64,000 bases of DNA from contig NZ_CP033092.2 in assembly GCF_003697165.2 (NCBI RefSeq), positions 2,976,001 through 3,040,000 of the forward strand, given 5' to 3'. This document shows positions 8,603-20,200 of the stretch, piece by piece. The notes under the pieces are model-generated. The model made no database searches, was not told the origin of the DNA, and was given only the letters and a program-made list of their open reading frames with translations. Position numbers and translations under genes: made by a program. Each line of letters begins with the position of its first letter. Positions within the stretch are counted from its first letter, which is position 1. The DNA comes from Escherichia coli DSM 30083 = JCM 1649 = ATCC 11775. GTDB lineage: Bacteria; Pseudomonadota; Gammaproteobacteria; Enterobacterales; Enterobacteriaceae.

Positions 8603-9920
8603 TCGCATCGTATCGTTTTTTATATTATGTCTGGTGTTATGCATCCCCCTATGCGTAGCGTACTTTCACTCTGGTGAACTGATGATGAGGTTCGTTTTCT
8701 TCTGGCCGTTTTTTATGTCTATTATGTGGATTGTTGGCGGCGTCTATTTCTGGGTCTATCGTGAACGCCACTGGCCGTGGGGAGAAAACGCACCAGCCCC
8801 CCAGTTGAAAGATAATCCGTCTATCTCCATTATCATTCCCTGTTTTAATGAGGAGAAAAACGTTGAGGAAACCATACACGCCGCTTTAGCACAGCGTTAT
8901 GAGAACATTGAAGTTATTGCCGTAAATGACGGTTCAACAGACAAAACCCGTGCCATCCTGGATCGCATGGCTGCACAAATTCCCCACCTGCGGGTCATTC
9001 ATCTGGCGCAAAACCAGGGGAAAGCCATTGCGCTTAAAACCGGAGCTGCCGCGGCGAAAAGTGAATATCTGGTGTGCATTGATGGCGATGCGTTATTAGA
9101 CCGCGATGCGGCGGCATATATTGTGGAACCGATGTTGTACAACCCGCGTGTGGGTGCCGTAACCGGTAATCCTCGTATTCGAACACGTTCTACCCTGGTG
9201 GGTAAAATTCAGGTTGGCGAGTATTCCTCAATTATTGGTTTGATCAAGCGAACCCAGCGTATCTATGGAAACGTATTTACCGTTTCCGGTGTTATTGCCG
9301 CATTTCGTCGCAGCGCCCTGGCAGAAGTGGGTTACTGGAGTGACGATATGATCACCGAAGATATTGATATTAGCTGGAAGCTGCAGTTGAATCAGTGGGC
9401 GATTTTTTACGAGCCACGGGCGCTGTGCTGGATATTAATGCCTGAAACGTTAAAAGGGCTGTGGAAACAGCGCCTGCGCTGGGCTCAGGGCGGTGCAGAA
9501 GTATTCCTCAAAAATATGACAAGGTTGTGGCGCAAAGAAAACTTTCGAATGTGGCCGCTGTTTTTTGAATACTGCCTGACGACAATATGGGCCTTCACTT
9601 GCCTGGTCGGTTTCATTATTTACGCAGTCCAACTTGCCGGTGTACCGTTAAATATTGAATTGACACATATCGCTGCGACACATACTGCCGGAATATTATT
9701 GTGTACGTTATGTTTACTGCAATTTATTGTCAGCCTGATGATCGAGAATCGCTATGAGCATAATCTGACTTCATCGCTTTTCTGGATTATTTGGTTCCCG
9801 GTTATTTTCTGGATGCTGAGTCTGGCAACGACATTGGTATCATTTACACGAGTCATGTTGATGCCTAAAAAGCAACGCGCCCGTTGGGTAAGTCCCGATC
9901 GCGGGATTCTGAGAGGTTAA
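8595..9920 (+). CDS. pgaC: Poly-beta-1,6-GlcNAc synthase PgaC
   Basis: A 441-residue inner-membrane family-2 glycosyltransferase that polymerises GlcNAc from UDP-GlcNAc. Two N-terminal hydrophobic helices precede the GT2 domain (IIPCFNEE, VNDGSTD, CIDGDALLD with the DxD aspartates, ITEDIDIS and the processive-synthase motif QRLRW). Three or more membrane segments follow. Synthesis needs PgaD, and PgaC and PgaD together bind c-di-GMP, which fits the adjacent cyclase ycdT. The start ATG lies inside the end of pgaB, and pgaD starts two bases after its stop. Confidence 0.97.
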   Translation: MINRIVSFFILCLVLCIPLCVAYFHSGELMMRFVFFWPFFMSIMWIVGGVYFWVYRERHWPWGENAPAPQLKDNPSISIIIPCFNEEKNVEETIHAALAQRYENIEVIAVNDGSTDKTRAILDRMAAQIPHLRVIHLAQNQGKAIALKTGAAAAKSEYLVCIDGDALLDRDAAAYIVEPMLYNPRVGAVTGNPRIRTRSTLVGKIQVGEYSSIIGLIKRTQRIYGNVFTVSGVIAAFRRSALAEVGYWSDDMITEDIDISWKLQLNQWAIFYEPRALCWILMPETLKGLWKQRLRWAQGGAEVFLKNMTRLWRKENFRMWPLFFEYCLTTIWAFTCLVGFIIYAVQLAGVPLNIELTHIAATHTAGILLCTLCLLQFIVSLMIENRYEHNLTSSLFWIIWFPVIFWMLSLATTLVSFTRVMLMPKKQRARWVSPDRGILRG

Positions 9921-9921
9921 T

Positions 9922-10335
9922 ATGAACAATTTAATTATTACGACCCGACAATCGCCAGTACGTTTAATGGTTGATTATGTTGCCACAACCATCTTATGGA
10001 CATTATTTGCTTTGTTCATATTCTTATTCGCAATGGATCTGCTGACGGGTTATTACTGGCAAAGCGAGGCCAGAAGCCGACTTCAGTTCTATTTTTTGCT
10101 GGCAGTGGCGAATGCCGTCGTGTTAATTGTCTGGGCGCTGTACAATAAGCTACGTTTTCAAAAACAGCAGCATCATGCAGCCTACCAATATACGCCGCAA
10201 GAATATGCTGAGAGCTTAGCAATACCTGATGAGCTCTATCAGCAACTACAAAAAAGCCACAGGATGAGCGTACACTTCACCAGCCAGGGGCAAATAAAAA
10301 TGGTGGTTTCAGAAAAAGCGCTAGTCCGGGCGTAA
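9922..10335 (+). CDS. pgaD: Poly-beta-1,6-GlcNAc biosynthesis protein PgaD
   Basis: A 137-residue small inner-membrane protein with two transmembrane helices (about residues 24-44 and 63-82) and a cytoplasmic C-terminal tail. It is required for PgaC activity and forms the c-di-GMP receptor complex with it. It is the last gene of pgaABCD; its ATG follows the pgaC stop in a TTAATATG junction. It converges with phoH, from which a hairpin separates it. Confidence 0.96.
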   Translation: MNNLIITTRQSPVRLMVDYVATTILWTLFALFIFLFAMDLLTGYYWQSEARSRLQFYFLLAVANAVVLIVWALYNKLRFQKQQHHAAYQYTPQEYAESLAIPDELYQQLQKSHRMSVHFTSQGQIKMVVSEKALVRA

Positions 10336-10341
10336 ACACCC

Positions 10342-10367
10342 AAAACAAAGCCCGGTTCGCCCGGGCT
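10342..10367 (-). terminator. Terminator between pgaD and phoH
   Basis: A perfect seven-base stem AGCCCGG / CCGGGCT with loop TTCGC lies at 10349-10367. Read on the minus strand it is followed by TTGTTTT, so it best serves phoH. On the plus strand it has no T tract but could still slow pgaABCD transcription. Confidence 0.75.
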
Positions 10368-10384
10368 CTGCGCCGATAATACAC

Positions 10385-11173
10385 TTAACTGTATGCATGT
10401 AGCGTACGTTGGCAAAGTGCCGAACGTACGCAATCCTCTTTACCGAATCGGACGATCCCGACCATTTCATCTTCTTCGAAACGTTCCAGCGCGTCACTTA
10501 ATCCGGAGCGCACGCCGCGAGGCAAATCGCATTGCGTGATATCACCGTTGACGATAACCGTCACGTTCTCCCCGAGGCGGGTTAAAAACATTTTCATTTG
10601 CGCGGCAGTCACATTCTGCGCCTCGTCAAGAATGACGACTGCATTTTCAAAGGTACGTCCACGCATATAGGCGAACGGCGCAATTTCCACCTTCCCTATT
10701 TCCGGTCGCAGGCAGTACTGCATAAAGGAAGCCCCTAAGCGCCGGACCAGCACGTCGTAGACCGGACGAAAATAGGGAGCAAACTTTTCTGCGATATCTC
10801 CAGGTAAGAAGCCAAGATCTTCATCGGCTTGCAGAACTGGACGGGTGACGATAATCCTGTCGACATCCTTATGTATCAGGGCCTCTGCCGCTTTTGCTGC
10901 GCTGATCCAGGTTTTTCCGCACCCGGCTTCGCCCGTGGCGAATATCAGCTGCTTACTCTCAATAGCCTTCAGATAGTGCAATTGCGCTTCATTTCGCGCG
11001 AGGATGGGCGAGGTATCGCGACTGTCGCGGGCCATACCAATGGCTTCTACGCCGCTCATCTGCACAAGCGAGGTGACCGATTCTTCTTCACGCTGCTTAT
11101 GGCTGCGCGAATCCCGTCTCAGCACACGTTTTGCCTCGCGACGAGCTTTGATCACTGCTTTTTGTCTTCCCAT
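10385..11173 (-). CDS. phoH: Phosphate-starvation-inducible ATPase PhoH
   Basis: Cytoplasmic P-loop ATPase of the PhoH family, induced through PhoB in phosphate starvation. Its cellular role is unclear; RNA-linked functions are proposed for the family. Walker A is GEAGCGKTW, and Walker B-like is VVILDEAQN, followed by NGDITQ. I chose the ATG at 11173 (262 residues, beginning MGRQKAV) because AAGGTG stands six bases before it. The frame is open to a GTG at 11308 (307 residues). The 354-residue form long annotated in K-12 would have to start near 11448, but the ATG there is out of frame in this sequence. The Pho box at 11598-11615 fits a transcript start well upstream of 11173. Confidence 0.9.
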   Translation of the reverse strand: MGRQKAVIKARREAKRVLRRDSRSHKQREEESVTSLVQMSGVEAIGMARDSRDTSPILARNEAQLHYLKAIESKQLIFATGEAGCGKTWISAAKAAEALIHKDVDRIIVTRPVLQADEDLGFLPGDIAEKFAPYFRPVYDVLVRRLGASFMQYCLRPEIGKVEIAPFAYMRGRTFENAVVILDEAQNVTAAQMKMFLTRLGENVTVIVNGDITQCDLPRGVRSGLSDALERFEEDEMVGIVRFGKEDCVRSALCQRTLHAYS

Positions 11174-11597
11174 GGAGAGCACCTTGAGTTGTTTGTATTC
11201 ATCACACGCGCCGTTGGCAGCGCGATTATGCGCACGAACATCAGAGGGTTGGCTTCCTTGTAAGCCATAGTTTGCTTTTGGATAAAATGCCGAAAAACGG
11301 CTACGCACACCGTTTGCGGCGTCGGTAACACGAGTAAAGAGAGGAAGTGAGAAAAATACAGAGTGACGAAGTTGCTACCGGAGGAGAAATCTCCGCAAGT
11401 GGTGGAGCGTTGCTTAACAAAACATTGTCCAGAACAGGACGTTACCATCCGCGATCTCCATAGTGACTGACTATCACTGCCGGGAACTTCCGCTGCTACT
11501 TAATAATTACAACAGATCTCGCATTCATTGCAACAATATATTCACTTATATTTAACTATAAAACACCATTTCAGTGACATTAGTTTCTACTGGAAAG

Positions 11598-11615
11598 ATG
11601 ACAGAGTGATGACAG
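11598..11615 (-). promoter_or_regulatory. Pho box (PhoB site) upstream of phoH
   Basis: On the minus strand, two perfect CTGTCAT heptamers are separated by the four bases CACT. This is the classical 18-bp PhoB direct repeat. It lies 425 bases before the ATG at 11173 and about 150 before the ATG at 11448. Confidence 0.85.
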
Positions 11616-11661
11616 TGATGAAAAAAGCTGTGTGCTTTCAGCAGGATTCGCAGTACTGGTA

Positions 11662-11796
11662 AAAGCTTGCCGGATGCGGCGTGAACGCCTTATCCGGCCT
11701 ACCGACCCGCACCGATTGTAGGCATGATAAGACGCGCAAGCGTCGCATCAGTGTACGAACGCCTGGTGCGGCGTAAACGCCTTATCCGCCTAAAAA
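11662..11796. repeat. REP elements (BIME) between efeB and phoH
   Basis: Three REP-type palindromic units lie in the gap: GCCGGATGCGGCGTGAACGC ending in CTTATCCGGC (from 11668), an inverted unit from about 11718 with GATAAGACGC / GCGTCGCATC, and a third from 11761 with TGCGGCG / CGCCTTATCCG. They alternate in orientation, the usual BIME arrangement. They follow the efeB start region's far side and precede the Pho box, so they sit between two same-strand transcription units. Confidence 0.85.
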
Positions 11797-11798
11797 CA

Positions 11799-13070
11799 TT
11801 AAACCCGCAATAATGCGCTTCCGAGATAATCGTTCGCGTCCTTCACACCCGACAGCGCAAAGAAATAGCCGCCACCGATAGGTTTGACATATTCCTCCAG
11901 CGCCTCGCCATTCAACCTTTTTTGTACTGTCAGGAAGCCCTTTTCCAGATCGTGTTGGTAGCAGACAAACAGTAGCCCCATATCGAGTTGCCCGGAATTG
12001 GTGACGCCCAACGAATAACTGTAGCCACGACGCAGCATCAGGCTGGACTCGCTCTCCGCCGTGCGGGGATTCGCCAGCCGGATATGGCTGTCCAGCGCAA
12101 TCACCTTCCCTTCCGGATCGCTAGCGTAATCGGGAACATCATGCTCATGCAGCATGCCCAGCGGCGCACCGGTTTGCTTATCACGACCAAATATCGTCTG
12201 CTGCTCTTTCAGCGGCGTTCTGTCCCAAAATTCCACTCGAAACTGAATCAAGCGTACTGCCTGATAGCTGCCACCGATTGTCCACGCAGGCTCCTGCTGA
12301 TCTGCCGTCACCCACACCACTTTTTGCATCAACTTATCATTCTGGCTATCGGGATTGGCGGTGCCGTCTTTAAAGCCCAGCAAATTTATCGGCGTCTCTT
12401 TGCCTTTACTACGCGCTGCGTGGTCGGAAATAAACCCTTCCCGCTTCCAGCGCACGCTGAGCAAATCCGGCGTGTGTTTGATGATATCGCGCAGCGCATG
12501 GATCACCGTGTCCTGGGTGTTGGCGCAAATTTGTAGCAACACATCACCATGACATAACGCCGCATCCAGCGAGTCGTTAGGGAAACGCGTCATCTTCTGC
12601 AACTTTTTTGGCATCTGTGGCGCAAGGCCAAAGCGCTCATCAAACAATGAGTGACCCACCGATAACGTGATGGTGAGATTATCGGGCGCAATGTAGCCGC
12701 CAAGAATGCCGGAATCGAGTGGTGGCAGGCGCGGATTTGGCGTTTCTGGTGCCGCTCCGCCCTGAGTCAGAAAAGCAAAACGCTGAGTCAACAAGCGAAA
12801 CAACCGTTCAAGATCGGCTTTATCGCTGGCAAGCACATCAAACGCCACCAGCATCATTGCAGCCTGTTGTGGTGTCAGGATCCCTGCCTGATGCTCACCA
12901 TAAAACGGCTGTTTCTCATTGCGTGCATCCGGTGAAAGCGTACCCGGCGCACTTTGCGTTTTTTGTGCATGAGCGACCGGACAACTTCCCGCCAGCGCCA
13001 GCGCACCAATCCCTTTCAGTAAACGTCGGCGTGACGGTTCATTCACGCCGTTTTCATCTTCATACTGCAT
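11799..13070 (-). CDS. efeB: Dye-decolorising heme peroxidase EfeB
   Basis: A 423-residue periplasmic DyP-type heme peroxidase and last gene of efeUOB. The twin-arginine signal is PSRRRLLKG (arginines 14-16), followed by a hydrophobic stretch and cleavage after AHA. The DyP motif GFKDGTANP carries the distal aspartate, and SYSLG with nearby histidine residues lies in the C-terminal half. With EfeO it is thought to oxidise and present ferrous iron to EfeU; release of iron from heme has also been reported. The ATG at 13070 is only five bases from the efeO stop. Confidence 0.96.
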
Positions 13071-13075
13071 AACGC

Positions 13076-14203
13076 TTAGTCCAGCCCCAGCACACCGCGA
13101 AGTTGCGCCAGATCTTCCGCCAGCGCAGTAATCGGTCCTTTCAGTGCATTCCGGTCAGCATCGGTCAGTTTGTCGTAATTTTCAAAACCGTCTTTAGTAC
13201 GGTATTTCGCCAGAATGGTATCGACCTTTTTGAAGTTGGCATCGACTTTTGCCAGCAGTTCCGGATTCGCTTTTTGTAGTTGTGGACGCAGCAGATCGAC
13301 AATTTTCTGCGAGCCTTCAACGTTAGCCTGGAAATCCCACAGATCGGTGTGGCTGTAGCGATCTTCTTCACCGCTGATTTTGCTGGCCGCCACTTCCTCA
13401 ATCAGTCCGGCTGCACCGCCGACCACTTTTGAAGGAGGGAAAGCCAGTTCACTGATGCGTTTTTGCAAATCGACCACATCGGTATAAAGCTGGTCAGCAT
13501 ACTTATCCATCCCTTTGGTGGTGTTATCGCCAAACAATGCTTTTTCCAGACGGTGGAAACCGGTGAATTTTGGATCGGCGGCTTTTTGCTCGTAATCATC
13601 TTCACGGGCGTCAATGCTGCCATCCAGATCGGAGAACAGTTCAGCAATCGGTTCAATGCGCTCATAGTGCTGGCGCGTCGGCGCATACAGTGCTTTCGCT
13701 TTTTCGATATCGCCTGCTTTAATAGCGTCGGTAAAGGCTTTGGTGTCGGTCACCAGTTGCGTGGTTTCCGCCATGACATACGCTTTATATGCAGTAATTG
13801 CACCACCAAGACTTAACAGCGCATCACTTTGCGCCGCATCCGCCGTTGCTTCACCTTTGACGATCAACTTCCCTTTCGGGTTAGTCAGCAGACCGCAGGT
13901 CATATCGTATTCGCCAGGCTGTAAATTCGCCGTCATTTTCTGGCTAAAACCAGGGGCGATATTTTCCCGCTCTTCCACCACCATCACGCCTTTGAGGATC
14001 TCCCACTCCAGCGCCTTCTGGCTGTGGTTCTGAATAATGAACTGTGTTTTCCCGGCGTTAACCGTAATGGTCATCGGCTCGCACTGCTTATCCGTCACGG
14101 TCACTTTGACTTGCGGAATATCAGCGGCGTTAGCCATAAAAGCAGAAGAGAACAGCGCAGCCACGCTCAACTGCAATGCGTTACGGCGGAAGTTAATGGT
14201 CAT
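13076..14203 (-). CDS. efeO: Periplasmic iron-uptake component EfeO
   Basis: A 375-residue exported protein. The Sec signal peptide is residues 1-26, ending MANA. An N-terminal cupredoxin-like domain (about 30-120) with Met and Cys candidates for metal binding is followed by an M75-peptidase-like helical domain with the HRLE (HxxE) motif near residue 220. It works with the permease EfeU and the peroxidase EfeB in ferrous iron uptake at low pH under aerobic conditions. It starts 57 bases after efeU and is followed closely by efeB, which supports one operon. Confidence 0.96.
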
Positions 14204-14260
14204 GACGAGACTATCCCTTTAAAGTATGTTGTAACTAAGCAAGAGTTTGCGTCGTATTTG

Positions 14261-15091
14261 CTACACGGAGCGGGACGCAGTCGCCCCTGCGCGTGGTGGC
14301 AGAACAAATGCCACCAGCGCCGGGATGAGATAAATAAACCAGACGGCGACTTCGCTGACGCTCGGTGCTTCCTGATAGCCAAAAATCCCTTCCATCAGTG
14401 TGCCAAACAGCGAGTGAGTTGAGAGCACCGCGCTCATATCGAAGGCGATTTCCTGAAAGTGGTTCCACAATCCGGCTTCATGAAATGCGCGAATGGCACC
14501 AGCTGCCAGCCCTGCGGCGACGAAGAGAATAAACAGACTGGTCCATTTAAAAAATGCACCAAGATTGAGGCGAATACCGCCCCAGTAGAGCAGGAAGCCA
14601 AGCACCACGGCTGTAGCAAGACCAAGCATTGCACCCAGCGGCGGCCAGATCCCGACATCTTGTTGAAATGCCGCCAGCAGGAAAAAGACCGACTCCAGCC
14701 CTTCCCTTGCAACGGCAAAAAAGACCATCATCACCAGCGCCCAGCCATGATGATTTCCACGCTGCAATGCGCTATCGACCGCCTGCTCCAGTTGTACTTT
14801 GACGTTGCGCGACACTTTGCGCATCCAGAAAACCATCCAGGTAAGGATCACCACGGCGATCACCGCCACAATGCCTTCAAACAGTTCCTGTTCTTTTTGC
14901 GGAAATTCGCCGGTGGTTTCGTTAATGAAGATACCCAAGCCCAGACACAACGCAGCGGCAAGCAACACGCCAATCCACATTACACCAATCCATCGGCCTC
15001 GCTGGGTACGCTTAAGATAGCTGGCAATCAAACTGACAATCAGCGCGGCTTCAAGTCCTTCGCGCAACATAATGAGAAACGGAACAAACAT
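14261..15091 (-). CDS. efeU: Ferrous iron permease EfeU (intact)
   Basis: A 276-residue inner-membrane iron permease of the Ftr1/OFeT family with seven predicted helices. Both iron-passing REGLE motifs are present: REGLEAALI near residue 10 and REGLESVFF near residue 130. In K-12 this gene (ycdN) is inactivated by a frameshift, but here one frame runs its full length, so EfeUOB should work. I chose the ATG at 15091, behind GGGTGG. A GTG nine bases earlier would add three residues. A Fur-like box lies about 60 bases upstream. Confidence 0.95.
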   Translation of the reverse strand: MFVPFLIMLREGLEAALIVSLIASYLKRTQRGRWIGVMWIGVLLAAALCLGLGIFINETTGEFPQKEQELFEGIVAVIAVVILTWMVFWMRKVSRNVKVQLEQAVDSALQRGNHHGWALVMMVFFAVAREGLESVFFLLAAFQQDVGIWPPLGAMLGLATAVVLGFLLYWGGIRLNLGAFFKWTSLFILFVAAGLAAGAIRAFHEAGLWNHFQEIAFDMSAVLSTHSLFGTLMEGIFGYQEAPSVSEVAVWFIYLIPALVAFVLPPRAGATASRSV

Positions 15092-15150
15092 GCCACCCAC
15101 CCTTAAACGTTTTTCTGAGTCAATCTATGCAAAGAAAAGTAAATCGCAGT

Positions 15151-15169
15151 GATAGCGATTATCATTACG
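15151..15169 (-). promoter_or_regulatory. Fur-like box upstream of efeU
   Basis: The sequence GATAGCGATTATCATTACG matches 14 of 19 positions of the Fur consensus, which is built from GATAAT hexamers. It lies 60 bases before the efeU start. In K-12 the operon is repressed by Fur and by CpxR, which fits. Confidence 0.65.
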
Positions 15170-15227
15170 ATGAAGAAAAATACAAGTGGAATGTAGTGAT
15201 AATGATGAGAAGATGTAAAAATATTTT

Positions 15228-15263
15228 GAGAAAAAACGCAGAGGGCAATAACTGATTGCCCTC
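15228..15263 (-). terminator. Terminator of putP
   Basis: A perfect nine-base stem, GAGGGCAAT / ATTGCCCTC, with loop AACTG, is followed on the minus strand by TGCGTTTTTT. It lies 48 bases past the putP stop and separates putP from the efeU promoter. Confidence 0.85.
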
Positions 15264-15310
15264 TGCCTGCTTCCGGTTATGACGTGAAATTTTCGGTAAA
15301 ACGCCTTCCC

Positions 15311-16819
<1,509 letters not shown>

Positions 16820-17241
16820 CTAAAGTCTCCAAAAAATTATTATCGGCAATGTCGAAACTTGCCGTTATATCTGCCACCGGAACGGGGTAACAGAGTTTAT
16901 GTTTTACCAGGGCGACCGTATCCTGCCGGAAGCGCTGGTTATTCACAATCGATTTAACACACCATTTACATTAAATTTTAGTGCTCAGCGACACTATTTT
17001 TCATCAGGTTGCACTCTCTCACATTTTTTGCGGTTGCACCTTTCAAAAATGTTAACTGCCGCAGAGAAAAAGTCTGAGTTATTTTTTTAATCCCTGTCAT
17101 ATCGATTTCGTTTATTAACATTTCATTCATTTTTAAGCTTGCTACGCAGGTCACATTTAACACGGTTGCACAAAGTTGCAACATCATAGATATTTCACGA
17201 TAACGTTAAGTTGCACCTTTCAGAACAACAGGAGTAATGGC
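16820..17241. promoter_or_regulatory. putP-putA control region with five PutA half-sites
   Basis: The divergent gap contains five GTTGCA motifs, the DNA sequence bound by the PutA ribbon-helix-helix domain: 17008-17013, 17033-17038, 17165-17170, 17175-17180 and 17210-17215. Five operators are also known in K-12. The last lies 27 bases before the putA start. The 190 bases next to putP hold no further repeated motif that I could see. Confidence 0.85.
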
Positions 17242-20200
17242 ATGGGAACCACCACCATGGGGGTTAAGCTGGACGACGCGACGCGTGAGCGTATTAAGTC
17301 TGCCGCGACACGTATCGATCGCACACCACACTGGTTAATTAAACAGGCGATTTTTTCTTATCTTGAACAACTGGAAAACAGCGATACTCTCCCGGAGCTA
17401 CCTGCGCTGCTTTCTGGCGCGGCCAATGAGAGCGATGAAGCACCGACTCCGGCAGAGGAACCACACCAGCCTTTCCTCGACTTTGCCGAGCAAATATTGC
17501 CCCAGTCGGTTTCCCGCGCCGCGATCACCGCGGCCTATCGCCGCCCGGAAACCGAAGCGGTTTCTATGCTGCTGGAACAAGCTCGCCTGCCGCAGCCAGT
17601 TGCTGAACAGGCGCACAAACTGGCGTATCAACTGGCCGATAAACTGCGTAATCAAAAAAACGCCAGTGGTCGCGCAGGTATGGTTCAGGGGTTATTGCAG
17701 GAGTTTTCGTTGTCATCGCAGGAAGGCGTGGCGCTGATGTGTCTGGCGGAAGCGTTGTTGCGTATTCCCGACAAAGCCACCCGTGACGCGTTAATTCGCG
17801 ACAAAATCAGTAACGGTAACTGGCAGTCACACATTGGTCGTAGCCCGTCCCTGTTTGTTAATGCCGCTACCTGGGGGCTGCTGTTTACCGGCAAACTGGT
17901 TTCCACCCATAACGAAGCCAGCCTCTCCCGCTCGCTGAACCGCATTATCGGTAAGAGCGGTGAACCGCTGATCCGCAAAGGTGTGGATATGGCGATGCGC
18001 CTGATGGGCGAGCAGTTCGTCACGGGCGAAACCATCGCGGAAGCGTTAGCCAATGCCCGCAAACTGGAAGAGAAAGGTTTCCGTTACTCTTACGATATGC
18101 TGGGCGAAGCCGCACTGACTGCCGCAGATGCACAAGCGTATATGGTTTCCTATCAGCAGGCGATTCACGCCATTGGTAAAGCGTCTAACGGTCGTGGCAT
18201 CTATGAAGGTCCGGGCATTTCAATCAAGCTGTCGGCGCTACATCCGCGTTATAGCCGCGCCCAGTATGACCGGGTAATGGAAGAGCTTTACCCGCGTCTG
18301 AAATCACTCACCCTGCTGGCGCGTCAGTACGATATTGGTATTAACATCGATGCCGAAGAGGCCGATCGCCTGGAGATCTCCCTCGATCTGCTGGAAAAAC
18401 TCTGTTTCGAGCCTGAACTGGCAGGCTGGAACGGCATCGGTTTTGTTATTCAGGCTTATCAAAAACGCTGCCCGTTGGTGATCGATTACCTGATTGATCT
18501 CGCCACCCGAAGCCGTCGCCGTCTGATGATTCGCCTGGTGAAAGGCGCGTACTGGGATAGTGAAATCAAGCGTGCACAGATGGACGGCCTTGAAGGTTAT
18601 CCGGTTTATACCCGCAAGGTGTATACCGACGTTTCTTATCTTGCCTGTGCGAAAAAGCTGCTGGCGGTGCCAAATCTAATCTACCCGCAGTTCGCGACGC
18701 ACAACGCCCATACGCTGGCGGCAATTTATCAACTGGCGGGTCAAAACTACTACCCAGGTCAGTACGAGTTCCAGTGCCTGCATGGTATGGGCGAGCCACT
18801 GTATGAGCAGGTCACCGGGAAAGTTGCCGACGGCAAACTTAACCGTCCGTGTCGTATTTATGCTCCGGTCGGTACACATGAAACGCTGCTGGCATATCTG
18901 GTGCGCCGCCTGCTGGAAAACGGTGCTAACACCTCGTTTGTTAACCGTATTGCCGACACCTCTTTGCCACTGGATGAACTGGTCGCCGATCCAGTCACTG
19001 CTGTAGAAAAACTGGCGCAACAGGAAGGGCAAACTGGATTACCGCATCCGAAAATTCCCCTGCCGCGCGATCTTTACGGTCACGGGCGCGACAACTCGGC
19101 AGGGCTGGATCTCGCTAACGAACACCGTCTGGCCTCGCTCTCTTCAGCCCTGCTCAATAGTGCACTGCAAAAATGGCAGTCCTTGCCAATGCTGGAACAA
19201 TCGGTCGCGGCTGGTGAGATGTCGCCCGTTATTAACCCTGCGGAACCGAAAGATATTGTGGGCTATGTGCGTGAAGCCACGCCGCGTGAAGTAGAACAGG
19301 CGCTGGAAAGTGCGGTTAATAACGCGCCAATCTGGTTTGCCACTCCTCCGGCTGAACGCGCGGCGATTTTGCATCGCGCTGCCGTGCTAATGGAAAGCCA
19401 GATGCAGCAACTGATTGGTATTCTGGTGCGTGAAGCCGGAAAAACCTTCAGTAACGCCATTGCTGAAGTGCGCGAAGCGGTCGATTTTCTCCACTACTAT
19501 GCCGGACAGGTGCGGGATGATTTCGCTAACGAAACCCACCGTCCATTAGGGCCTGTGGTATGTATCAGTCCGTGGAACTTCCCGCTGGCTATTTTCACCG
19601 GGCAGATCGCTGCCGCACTGGCGGCAGGTAACAGCGTGCTGGCAAAACCGGCAGAACAAACGCCGCTGATTGCCGCGCAAGGGATCGCCATTTTGCTGGA
19701 AGCGGGTGTACCGCCAGGCGTGGTGCAATTGCTGCCAGGTCGGGGTGAAACCGTGGGCGCGCAACTGACGGGTGATGATCGCGTGCGCGGGGTGATGTTT
19801 ACCGGTTCAACCGAAGTCGCTACGTTACTGCAGCGCAATATCGCCAGCCGCCTGGACGCTCAGGGTCGCCCTATTCCGCTCATCGCTGAAACCGGCGGCA
19901 TGAACGCGATGATTGTCGATTCTTCAGCACTGACCGAACAAGTCGTAATAGATGTGCTGGCCTCGGCGTTCGACAGTGCAGGTCAGCGTTGTTCGGCACT
20001 GCGCGTGCTGTGCCTGCAAGATGAGATTGCCGACCACACGCTGAAAATGCTGCGCGGCGCAATGGCCGAATGCCGGATGGGTAATCCGGGTCGCCTGACC
20101 ACCGATATCGGTCCGGTGATTGATAGCGAAGCGAAAGCCAATATCGAGCGTCATATTCAGACCATGCGTAGTAAAGGCCGTCAGGTGTTCCAGGCGGTGC

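Noticed and set aside
11152..11448. 98-codon ORF upstream of phoH as a separate gene
   Set aside because: It has low-complexity hydrophobic content, no recognised motif and overlaps the phoH start. I report it only as a question on the phoH 5' end.
14459..15106. 215-codon ORF antisense to efeU
   Set aside because: It lies wholly inside efeU, is rich in His, Gln and Lys from antisense of a membrane protein, and has no ribosome site.
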